The position numbers and the translations under genes are program-made. Under the pieces are notes generated by a model. That model did not search any database and had not been told where the DNA came from. It saw only the letters and a program-made list of their open reading frames with translations. This document shows, piece by piece, positions 49,830 through 57,808 of a stretch of DNA of 64,000 nt. How positions within the stretch are numbered: position 1 is the first letter of the stretch; each line of letters starts with the position of its first letter. The stretch lies in the NCBI RefSeq assembly GCF_014192015.1, contig NZ_JACHXJ010000002.1:1302001-1366000 (forward strand), written 5' to 3'. The stretch comes from Paenibacillus rhizosphaerae (GTDB lineage: Bacteria > Bacillota > Bacilli > Paenibacillales > Paenibacillaceae).

Positions 49830-51461
49830 ATGAAGAAGAAAGCGTTGTTGATCTCTTCCTTTTTTCTGATTGTTGTCCTGACTTTGGCGGGTTGTTCAGG
49901 TAAGGACACCACCGAAGAGGAAGCGGGTGACCCGGCGAAGAACGACCAACCGGTGGGACAAACCAGCAATATTACAAGTTGGGACAGCCCGGACTTGGCC
50001 TGGAAAAAGAGCACCGATCCCGTAGCCTTCGACACATACATCGATTTCGACTGGTACCCCGTCGATACGTGGGGGAAGGATGATGTATCCAAAGAGATCA
50101 CGAAGAGGACCGGCGTCTCCCTGAACGTAACGAAAGGCAGTGACCTCAACCAGCTCCAGGTATTGATTGCCGCCAATGAATTGCCCGATCTCGTCTTCAC
50201 TTCCAATCTGGTAGAACGCTTCTACGATCCGGACATCGCTTATCCACTCGACGAATTGATCAAGAAATATGCCCCTGAAATGATGAACCTACTTGACCCC
50301 GTAGAAATTGCTAACAACACCCAGCCTGACGGACATTTTTACGCCTTAAAAACGCACTATAACAACGACGAAGCCTGGAATGACCCGAGAAACCTCCCAT
50401 CTCCCGGTGACGCAGGGTTCTACATCCGGCAGGATATTATGCAGGAGATAGGCAATCCGCCGCTAGAATCTCTTGAGGATTTGCTGAACGTCTATCAGCT
50501 GGTCAAGGAAAAGCACCCCGACATGATCATCTACCTCCCACATCCGACATGGACGAACCCGCTGATGGAAATGATGGGCTTAACAGACCAGAATCCCTAT
50601 ACAGACGAAGCAGGCAAAGTGCACATAGGCTTCAGCAACCCCGGGTTCAAGGATTATTTCAAATACATGAACTCGCTGTACCGTAACGGATACTTAAGCG
50701 CGGAAAGCTTCGCCTACAAGCCGGAGCAGTTCTCGCAGATCATGAAGAGCGGCAATGTATTTTCGGCTTCCTACAACAGCGGTTTAGCCGACGAAATGAA
50801 CAAAGTGTATGACGACAATGGCATTCAAGCGCATCTGGTGCCTGTATTGAAAGCGCTCACTTTTAAGGGGGAGGCGAAGCTGAAGCCCGTAGATGCTTCC
50901 ATTGGCTGGGCCAGTCTGTTCGTTCCAAAAACGAATAAAAATCCTGAGCGCGCCATCCAATACATCGAGTTTCTCAAAAGCCCCGAAGGCGATGCCTTAA
51001 CGCAGTGGGGAATCGAAGGCAAGCACTACACCTTGAACGAGGATAAGCTGCTGGTGCGTCCGGAAGGCTTCAATCAATTGAAGGTGACGGATACGGGGAT
51101 CGGGCCCTGGTATTTCGAGGCAAGCGGGCTCGGGGAAGGCGTTGCCGTTTCCTCGGGGGCGCTCAGTAATCCGAAATACAGCTCTTCTGTTGACCTACTG
51201 AAGTTCAGAAAGGCGCTGTACGTGCGCAATCCGGCACTGGCCTTCGTCAAACCGAAGGCAGATACGGATGAGTTCAATATCAACGTGAAGCTGTCGGAGC
51301 TGTACACCAATGCCAAAGTCGAAATTATCACGGCGGCCAGTGAGGATGAAGCCGCGAAGCGATATGACAAAATGATGTCCGACGCGAACAAAATCGGTCT
51401 GGAACAACTGGAAACCTACATGAATGAAGCTTATCAGGAAGCCTTGAAGAAGTACGAGTAG
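49830..51461 (+). CDS. Extracellular solute-binding lipoprotein of the DeoR-regulated sugar operon
   Basis: 543 residues from the ATG 6 bases after AAGGGGG. The lipoprotein signal ends LTLAGC (Cys near residue 21). It is a large LplA-type binding protein with the hinge region IQYIEFLKSPEGDALTQWGI and EGKHYTLNEDKLLV near residue 400, the same feature as in the protein at 20777. Captures an oligosaccharide outside the membrane for the LplB/LplC-type permeases encoded downstream. The first gene of the operon and so expected to be the most expressed. Ligand unknown. Confidence 0.94.
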   Translation: MKKKALLISSFFLIVVLTLAGCSGKDTTEEEAGDPAKNDQPVGQTSNITSWDSPDLAWKKSTDPVAFDTYIDFDWYPVDTWGKDDVSKEITKRTGVSLNVTKGSDLNQLQVLIAANELPDLVFTSNLVERFYDPDIAYPLDELIKKYAPEMMNLLDPVEIANNTQPDGHFYALKTHYNNDEAWNDPRNLPSPGDAGFYIRQDIMQEIGNPPLESLEDLLNVYQLVKEKHPDMIIYLPHPTWTNPLMEMMGLTDQNPYTDEAGKVHIGFSNPGFKDYFKYMNSLYRNGYLSAESFAYKPEQFSQIMKSGNVFSASYNSGLADEMNKVYDDNGIQAHLVPVLKALTFKGEAKLKPVDASIGWASLFVPKTNKNPERAIQYIEFLKSPEGDALTQWGIEGKHYTLNEDKLLVRPEGFNQLKVTDTGIGPWYFEASGLGEGVAVSSGALSNPKYSSSVDLLKFRKALYVRNPALAFVKPKADTDEFNINVKLSELYTNAKVEIITAASEDEAAKRYDKMMSDANKIGLEQLETYMNEAYQEALKKYE

Positions 51462-51538
51462 AACAAAGCGGCAGGCAAGTATGGGAGGGGGGCTCTTCCC
51501 TCCCGTATGATCAGAATCCAGGAAATGAGGGAAGATCC

Positions 51539-53281
51539 ATGAATAACGAATGGGTATTCATTGAGAATGGCACGACGGATTGGACGATTGTTATTGGAGA
51601 GCAGGCCTCGCCTTCAGAGGTGTATGCAGGGGCGGAACTGCAGGCGTATTTGCGGGAAATTACCGGCGTGACGGTGCCGATCAAAAACGACGACGGTCCG
51701 GTTACGCCCCATGAAATCGTCGTGGGCTTCAATCTGCATATGGCCGATCTGGCGTCATCCATCGATTTTGAGCGGCTGGGGAATGACGGGTTCGTTATCC
51801 GAACGGCCGGCAGCCGGCTTGTCATAGCCGGCGGAGCGCTGCGCGGGACGCTGTACGGAGTGTACACCTTCCTGGAGGATCACTTAGGCTGCAGATGGTT
51901 CAGCTCCAAGGTAAGCCGCATTCCGAATCGAAGCCGCGTATCGCTGGGCGATATCGATATCGAGCAGGTTCCTGTGCTGGAATATCGCGAACCGTTTTTC
52001 TTCTGTGCCTTTGACGGCGATTGGGCGGCGAGAAACAAATCGAACGGCAACTTCCCTGAACTGGAAACCCGCCATGGGGGCAAGACGGAATACACTTCCT
52101 TGTTCGTACATACCTTTGATCACTTCATCCCGGTAAAAGAGCATTTCGATGCGCATCCTGAATACTTTTCGGAGGTCGGCGGCGAGCGGATTTCCGAAAA
52201 GACGCAGCTTTGTTTGACGAACCCCGAGGTACTGGAGCTGATGATCAACCGGGTCAAGGAGTACCTTGGCCAGCATCCGGAAACCCGTATTCTGTCCGTA
52301 TCGCAAAATGACTGGTACAATCCCTGCCAATGCGCCGATTGCCGGGCAGTGGACGAATACGAAGACAGCTACAGCGGCAGCCTCATCCGGTTCGTGAATC
52401 GGGTGGCCGAAGCTATTGAGCCCGAATACCCGAAGGTAGCTATTGATACGCTGGCTTACCAATATACTCGCAAGCCGCCGAAGTATGTGCGACCACGCCA
52501 TAACGTGATCGTCAGGCTGTGCAGCATCGAATGCTGCTTTGCACATCCGCTGGAATCATGCCAGGAGCTGGCGTCTTTCAAAAGCCGGGCAGAATCCGGG
52601 GTTTCATTCGCTCAAGATCTCATTGAATGGGGTAAGGTATGCGGCCGCGTGTATATATGGGATTACGTTACGAACTTCTCGAATTATGTCATGCCATTTC
52701 CGAATATTCGGGTCCTGCAGCCTAACATCCAATTTTTCATTCGCAATCAGGTGAAGGGCATCTTCGAACAGGGCAGCTACGAAAAGGGGGGCGGCGGCGA
52801 ATTTGCCGAACTGAGGGCATACGTGTTATCCAAGCTGCTGTGGAATCCGGATAGCGATGTCGATACGGCGATCAATGAATTTCTGACCGGGTATTACGGC
52901 ATGGCGGCAACGCCGCTGCGCCAATATATCGATATGCTGCATGACAAAGTGGAGCGGGAGCATATCCACACCGGAATTTACGATCCGCCGACGAGCGAGT
53001 ATTTGTCGAAGGACTTGATCGAGCAAGCGGCGGCGCTGTTCGACCGGGCCGAAATGCTTGCCGATGACGAGGAAATCCTGCACCGGGTTCATGTTGCCAG
53101 ACTTCCGATTCGCTACGTGCAGCTGTCCGCCATGCCGCAGGATGTCCCGAACCGGCAGGAGCTAATCGATCAGTTCTTCGCCGACGTTCAGGCTGAGGGC
53201 ATTACCGCCTTATGGGAAGGACGCAGCCTGGAGAAATCCAAACAGATGATGGAAGAGGGATCCGTTTTTGTGCATGCATAG
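51539..53281 (+). CDS. DUF4838 protein, predicted glycoside hydrolase of alpha-glucuronidase/GH20-like build
   Basis: 580 residues; GAGGGAAG precedes the ATG. Residues 1-120 are the small mixed domain found before GH67/GH20 barrels (AYLREITGVTVPI, then LVIAGGALRGTLYGVYTFLEDHLGCRWFS). The centre is DUF4838-like (HPEYFSEVGGERI, LSVSQNDWYNPCQCADC, VRLCSIECCFAHPL) with candidate acid residues and a CxC/C cluster. No signal peptide, so it works in the cytoplasm on an imported oligosaccharide. Catalytic residues are not established for this family. Confidence 0.82.
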   Translation: MNNEWVFIENGTTDWTIVIGEQASPSEVYAGAELQAYLREITGVTVPIKNDDGPVTPHEIVVGFNLHMADLASSIDFERLGNDGFVIRTAGSRLVIAGGALRGTLYGVYTFLEDHLGCRWFSSKVSRIPNRSRVSLGDIDIEQVPVLEYREPFFFCAFDGDWAARNKSNGNFPELETRHGGKTEYTSLFVHTFDHFIPVKEHFDAHPEYFSEVGGERISEKTQLCLTNPEVLELMINRVKEYLGQHPETRILSVSQNDWYNPCQCADCRAVDEYEDSYSGSLIRFVNRVAEAIEPEYPKVAIDTLAYQYTRKPPKYVRPRHNVIVRLCSIECCFAHPLESCQELASFKSRAESGVSFAQDLIEWGKVCGRVYIWDYVTNFSNYVMPFPNIRVLQPNIQFFIRNQVKGIFEQGSYEKGGGGEFAELRAYVLSKLLWNPDSDVDTAINEFLTGYYGMAATPLRQYIDMLHDKVEREHIHTGIYDPPTSEYLSKDLIEQAAALFDRAEMLADDEEILHRVHVARLPIRYVQLSAMPQDVPNRQELIDQFFADVQAEGITALWEGRSLEKSKQMMEEGSVFVHA

Positions 53282-53344
53282 CATGCGGGACATGAGGAAC
53301 AATCGATGATCGGTATTGGATTCTGAGTCCAGGAGGTGGGGAGC

Positions 53345-54325
53345 TTGCCTGCAAATCATCAATCGGAAGTGCTTGCGAATTCGGGCTCTGCGAAACGGGT
53401 GTGGAGAAGACTTCGGCAGCAAAAGTTCTATCAAATAAGCGTTTTGATCGGCATCGCGTATCTGCTTGTTTTTGCCTATGTGCCCATGGTCGGGCTCATC
53501 ATTGCCTTCAAGAATTTCAAGTTATCGTCGGGAATTCCCGGATTTTTCACCAGTGAATGGGTCGGGTTTAAATGGTTTTTGGAGTTTTACCGCGACATCA
53601 GCTTTTGGCAGATTATCCGCAATACGGTCGTCATCAGTCTGCTGAAAATCCTGTTTACTTTTCCGATTCCGATCCTGTTTGCGATAGCGCTGAATGAAGT
53701 AAGGAAAGAAGGCTTGAAGCGCTTTGCGCAAACCGCAAGCTATCTGCCCCACTTTATATCATGGGTCGTGGTTTCGGGTATGCTGTTCTCCTTCCTGAAC
53801 TCGCAAAATGGGGTCGTTAACCAGCTGCTGATGGCCGTGGGCTGGATCGACAAACCGATTTCCTTTTTAGCGAGCGCTTCGTATTTCTGGCCGATGCTGG
53901 TGCTCAGCGACATTTGGAAAGAGATGGGCTGGTGGACGATTATTTTTCTGGCGGCCATAGCCGGAGTTGATCCCACGCTGCATGAGGCAGCGGTCGTAGA
54001 TGGCGCGGGACGCATGCAGCGGATCTTGTACGTGACGCTTCCCAGCATTAAAACAACCATTATCGTCGTGCTGATCCTGGCGTTAGGCAACCTGTTCGGC
54101 GGCGGGCTGGGCGGATCCAACTTTGAGCAGGCGTATTTGCTGGGGAATCCGGTGAATAACAGCGTTTCAGAGATCATACAGACCTATACCTTAAAAATGG
54201 GCCTGGCTCAAGGCAGATACTCATATGCGACGGCGATCGGCCTGATTCAATCCGTGATCTCGCTCACGCTGATTCTGGTCAGCAATTATTCCGCCAAAAA
54301 GGCGTCTGGCGTGGGACTTTTCTAA
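53345..54325 (+). CDS. Carbohydrate ABC transporter permease, LplB type (DeoR-regulated operon)
   Basis: 326 residues from a TTG 8 bases after AGGAGG; a GTG overlapping that site is rejected. Six membrane segments, the first near residues 35-58 (ISVLIGIAYLLVFAYVPMVG). EAA loop EAAVVDGAGRMQRILYVTLPS near residue 215. Typical LplB CUT1 permease, partner of the next gene. No ATPase is encoded in the operon, so a shared MsmX-like ATPase is assumed. Confidence 0.93.
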   Translation: MPANHQSEVLANSGSAKRVWRRLRQQKFYQISVLIGIAYLLVFAYVPMVGLIIAFKNFKLSSGIPGFFTSEWVGFKWFLEFYRDISFWQIIRNTVVISLLKILFTFPIPILFAIALNEVRKEGLKRFAQTASYLPHFISWVVVSGMLFSFLNSQNGVVNQLLMAVGWIDKPISFLASASYFWPMLVLSDIWKEMGWWTIIFLAAIAGVDPTLHEAAVVDGAGRMQRILYVTLPSIKTTIIVVLILALGNLFGGGLGGSNFEQAYLLGNPVNNSVSEIIQTYTLKMGLAQGRYSYATAIGLIQSVISLTLILVSNYSAKKASGVGLF

Positions 54326-54341
54326 CCGGGGGGAATAACCG

Positions 54342-55250
54342 ATGAAACACGGATTTCGACGTACCAGGGAAGATTACGTGATCGACGGCATCGTATATGC
54401 CATCTTGATAGCGGTGATGATCGCAACCATCTACCCATTCTACTATTCGCTCATTATTTCGCTGAATAACGGCATCGATGCCTCACGGGGCGGGATCTTT
54501 TTCTGGCCGCGCATATTTACCTGGGATAATTATGAGGCGGTTTTCTCCAATGACCAGCTGATCAAAGCGTACGGAGTCACGATTGCCAGAACGCTGATCG
54601 GCACCGTATCCAGCCTTGCCTTTACCGCGCTGGTAGCCTACAGCCTCGCTCATAAGGGACTCATGTTCAAAAATTATTATTTTCTCATCTTTATTATTGC
54701 CATGTATTTCTCTGGAGGACTCATTCCTTACTTCATTCTGATTAAAAAGCTGCACTTGATGAACACGTTCGCCGTGTACATTATCCCGGACTTATTAAGC
54801 GTGTTTAACGTCATCATCATGATGTCCTTCTTTCGCGAGCTGCCGGAGGCACTGAAGGAATCCGCCAGGATCGACGGAGCTAGCGACTTGCGCACTTTTC
54901 TGAGGATCATGCTGCCGCTTTCCGCGCCTGTGCTGGCGACCATTGCCCTGTTTAACGGGGTGGGGCATTGGAATGCCTGGTTCGATTCCGCGTATTTCGT
55001 GAATGACAAAAGCTTGAAGACGGTATCGTTCCTGCTGATGGAGCTGATCAACAAAGCGAACCTTACAGCAGTGACAGGCGCCAATACGGTGGATGCGCAG
55101 CGCAGCGCCACCTATGCGGCCCAGACCTTTACCGCGGAATCCATTCGCATGGCCACGATGATTATAGTTGTCATTCCGATTATATGCGTATATCCTTTCC
55201 TGCAAAAATATTTCGTCAAGGGCATCATGGTCGGTTCTGTGAAGGGCTGA
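54342..55250 (+). CDS. Carbohydrate ABC transporter permease, LplC/YtcP type (DeoR-regulated operon)
   Basis: 302 residues; GGGGGGAATA precedes the ATG. EAA loop ESARIDGASDLRTFLRIMLPLS near residue 175 and the family-typical C terminus CVYPFLQKYFVKGIMVGSVKG. Starts 16 bp after the LplB-type gene. Together with it forms the membrane channel for the sugar delivered by the lipoprotein at 49830. Confidence 0.95.
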   Translation: MKHGFRRTREDYVIDGIVYAILIAVMIATIYPFYYSLIISLNNGIDASRGGIFFWPRIFTWDNYEAVFSNDQLIKAYGVTIARTLIGTVSSLAFTALVAYSLAHKGLMFKNYYFLIFIIAMYFSGGLIPYFILIKKLHLMNTFAVYIIPDLLSVFNVIIMMSFFRELPEALKESARIDGASDLRTFLRIMLPLSAPVLATIALFNGVGHWNAWFDSAYFVNDKSLKTVSFLLMELINKANLTAVTGANTVDAQRSATYAAQTFTAESIRMATMIIVVIPIICVYPFLQKYFVKGIMVGSVKG

Positions 55251-55272
55251 TGCCGGAAAGAGGGGGATCGCC

Positions 55273-56247
55273 GTGGGATACTGCCTGAGCGTGGACGGCG
55301 GCGGAACGAAAATTATCGCTGTTTTGTTTGATCACGATTGGAATTGCCTGGCCGTAGGCCGAAGCGGACCGATCAATCCGAATTTTACGAGGCTCGAGTC
55401 GGTCAAGGCCAACATGGAGGCATGCATCCGGGAATGCTTGAAGGATCATCCGCAAATCACGCTGGGCGCAGTTTATGCGGCGATGCCCGGTCCCATCGAT
55501 TTGCTCGCCGAAGTCATCGGGAAATACGCACAAGTCGGGGAGATGCATGCTTTCAGTGAAGGATATATGTGTCTCCTTGCCGGAATTCAGCGACGGCGAG
55601 GTATCGTAGCCTTAGCCGGTACGGGCTCCGGAATATTTGGTGTCAGGGAGGAAAGCCAAACCCATCTTGGCGGATGGGGAAGTCATCTAGGCGATGAAGG
55701 CAGCGGATACGATATTGGAAGGCAGGGAATGATGGCCGCCATTCAAAGTTTTGAAGGCCGCGGGCCAGTGACAATGCTCGAGGAATTGATTATACAGCGG
55801 TGGCAGCTGAAGCATATGGATGACATCATTTCCGTCATTTATGGCACGTCCGATATCCGAGAAGTCATTTCTTCATGTTCGCTGATCGTTTCCGAGGCAG
55901 CGATGTCAGGGGACGCAGTGGCACAGGGGATTTTCGCGGCAGCGGGAGAGAGCCTGGCCTCGCAGGTATGTGCACTGATGAACCGGGACGCATTCGATGA
56001 TCAGACATGGGTCATGGCGGCGGGCAGCGTCTGGAAGGGGCATTCGCTCATGTTCACAAGGTTCCGGGAAGTCATTCGGGAGAAGCATCCGAAAGCCGTG
56101 GCGACAATGCCGTTGTTTGAGCCCGTCATGGGCGGCGTCATCCACGAGGCGATGCGCATGGGAGAGGGCGATCTTGTGGATGGTCCGATGCTGCAGCGTT
56201 TGAAGGCGCCATTCGAAGCGTTTCTCTATCAGCCGAAAGATATATAA
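55273..56247 (+). CDS. BadF/BadG/BcrA-type sugar kinase (N-acetylglucosamine-kinase-like)
   Basis: 324 residues from GTG after GAGGGGG. The ASKHA-fold phosphate-1 loop is SVDGGGTKI (residues 6-14), phosphate-2 is ALAGTGSGIFG near residue 118, and GGWGSHLGDEGSGYDIG near residue 135 is the hallmark of NAGK-like kinases. Adenosine loop MAAGSVWKGH near residue 250. Phosphorylates a hexosamine-type sugar with ATP in the cytoplasm, probably at C6. Its place between permeases and a SIS protein matches import, hydrolysis, phosphorylation and then SIS-dependent conversion. Confidence 0.9.
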   Translation: MGYCLSVDGGGTKIIAVLFDHDWNCLAVGRSGPINPNFTRLESVKANMEACIRECLKDHPQITLGAVYAAMPGPIDLLAEVIGKYAQVGEMHAFSEGYMCLLAGIQRRRGIVALAGTGSGIFGVREESQTHLGGWGSHLGDEGSGYDIGRQGMMAAIQSFEGRGPVTMLEELIIQRWQLKHMDDIISVIYGTSDIREVISSCSLIVSEAAMSGDAVAQGIFAAAGESLASQVCALMNRDAFDDQTWVMAAGSVWKGHSLMFTRFREVIREKHPKAVATMPLFEPVMGGVIHEAMRMGEGDLVDGPMLQRLKAPFEAFLYQPKDI

Positions 56248-56299
56248 AAAGCCGTAAGATTCAATCTTACCGTGTACTTATGATATGGAGGGGAAGAAG

Positions 56300-57028
56300 A
56301 TGAGAGGTCAATATTTTCAGAAGCTGAACAGCCTGATTGCCCAAATCGAACAAACCCAGGGGGAGGCCATGGGAGAAGCGGCTCAGGCAATCGCAAGCGC
56401 GATGGCGGCCGGAAAATGCGTGCATTTGTTCGACACGGGACATATGCTGGATAGCGAGCTCGTCAACCGTGCGGGCGGACTCACCGCTTTTCGGGCTATG
56501 CGCTTTCAATTCGACGTGAACAACGAGGTTCGAGAGCGCGAAGAGGAGAAAGAAAAAGACCGCAGCCTCGAAGGGCTGATGGAGTACGTGCTCCGGGCAA
56601 GCCGGCTTCTTCCGGGCGATGTGCTCATTGTCGGCAGCGTATCCGGAAAAACGGTCTTTCCGGTCGATATCGCGCTTCATGCAAAGCAGATGGGAGCTTA
56701 TGTCATCGCCTTAACGAGCGTCACTTACTCCTCACTGCTGAAGAGCGAGCATTCCAGCGGGAAAAGATTATTCGAAGTTGCCGATCTTGTGATCGATAAC
56801 TGCGCTCCTCCGCTGGACGCGATGCTGGAGGTGCCGGAATTAAACGCGTCCATCTGCCCGGCATCCGGTATCGCGGCCGCTTCCATCATGTGGGCCATCG
56901 AGGCCGAGGTGGTCGAGCTTCTTCTTCGGCAAAACTTGAAACCGTCGGTGCTGAAATCCATCAACTTCCCGGGAAGCGCGGAGTATAATGAAACAGCTTA
57001 TCAAGCCTATGCCGAAACTTCATGTTAA
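56300..57028 (+). CDS. SIS-domain sugar-phosphate-binding protein (COG4821-like), 2
   Basis: 242 residues from the ATG 6 bases after GGAGGGG. FDTGHMLDSELVNRAGG and VLIVGSVSGKTVFPVDIALH parallel the sugar-binding loops of the SIS protein at 47828, and HSSGKRLFEVADLVID is nearly the same as its conserved HSSGKRLFELADLILD. GH in place of SHSS in the first loop suggests a different reaction or a non-catalytic partner. Last gene of the DeoR-regulated operon. The two SIS proteins could act in sequence or as a hetero-oligomer. Confidence 0.9.
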   Translation: MRGQYFQKLNSLIAQIEQTQGEAMGEAAQAIASAMAAGKCVHLFDTGHMLDSELVNRAGGLTAFRAMRFQFDVNNEVREREEEKEKDRSLEGLMEYVLRASRLLPGDVLIVGSVSGKTVFPVDIALHAKQMGAYVIALTSVTYSSLLKSEHSSGKRLFEVADLVIDNCAPPLDAMLEVPELNASICPASGIAAASIMWAIEAEVVELLLRQNLKPSVLKSINFPGSAEYNETAYQAYAETSC

Positions 57029-57165
57029 ACGGGCTGGCTGCAACCTAGAGTCTTTCAAATACTTCGGTGGGGAATAAAGAATGGACTCTCTGGAAGCCCG
57101 GATAACTTTCCATTGGCCATAATTTGTATTAAAGAAGTAAGACGCCAAGAAGATACACGTTTAAA

Positions 57166-57183
57166 GCCGCGCTGCTGCGCGGC
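57166..57183. repeat. Hairpin element, copy D, at the broken end of ogt
   Basis: GCCGCGC-TGCT-GCGCGGC preceded by ATACACGTTTAAA, matching the head of copies B, C and E. It coincides with the point where the ogt reading frame stops resembling its family. No T-run. Confidence 0.6.
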
Positions 57184-57390
57184 AATGCTGAAATGTCGGG
57201 CTTCTTGCCCGCAAAATATTTGTTCAGCCATTCTTTTACGGTATGGAATATCGGCATGTCGTCACGCACGATCACACCATCAGGTATAGTAGCCCCATGA
57301 TACTTTTGCCCCTCAATCCAAGTGCCAACAAGACCACTTTCATCAGATGCGAGTGTAATGATTCCTACGGGTTGAATTGGAAGGTGCCGA
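57184..57390 (-). pseudogene. Truncated methylated-DNA-protein-cysteine methyltransferase (ogt/MGMT), N-terminal part
   Basis: The minus-strand frame reads PVGIITLASDESGLVGTWIE, GQKYHGATIP and WLNKYFAGKKPDISALP, the N-terminal domain of Ogt-type alkyltransferases. It then changes abruptly into low-sense sequence at hairpin copy D. The catalytic PCHR domain is missing and no proper start is evident. Not functional. Confidence 0.72.
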
Positions 57391-57524
57391 CATGTCGGGG
57401 TTATTTGTGCCCACAAAAGGCACGGCCATTTGATGTTGAAAAGACGGTGCAGAGGTGAATATGAATTCTAAAAATCTGGCATCCGGATTCACTTATGCAA
57501 GACGAATAGAACCAACAAGCTTAA

Positions 57525-57544
57525 AAGCCGCGTAGCTGCGGCTT
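57525..57544. repeat. Hairpin element, copy E
   Basis: AAGCCGC-GTAGCT-GCGGCTT, flanked by AACAAGCTTAA and TATTTGTATTAACG. It stands about 360 bp from copy D, in a gene-free stretch (57391-57808) before the flavoprotein gene, where I see nothing else except a TTAGT-N5-ACTAA dyad near the next start. Confidence 0.65.
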
Positions 57545-57808
57545 ATTTGTATTAACGTTATAAAACTATAGCTGGTTGCTTCTTTAGACTCACGGGCTGG
57601 AACGTATGACGCTATGCCGAATACCTAGTGTAAAGTTGATTTATCTACGAATTGCTGGAAAATAAACAAGAAGGTGTGATAGCCTGTATCTGTTAACGTT
57701 TAAAGGTACCGATCCAGTTTGACAGAATAGAAGGGGACTTGGACATACAGGTAAACCCATGATTTATTAGATTAGTCTAAAACTAACATATTAAAGAGGA
57801 GAGTTCAT

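Noticed and set aside
18815..55250. The two LplB/LplC/lipoprotein sets as a recent duplication of each other
   Set aside because: Gene order differs (lipoprotein last versus first), partner genes differ, and the proteins share only family-level motifs; they are independent members of a large family.
57129..57416. Reading 57129-57416 (minus) as an intact small gene
   Set aside because: The first part reads as Ogt N terminus but the last 17 or so residues come from the hairpin element and beyond, and the catalytic domain is missing.
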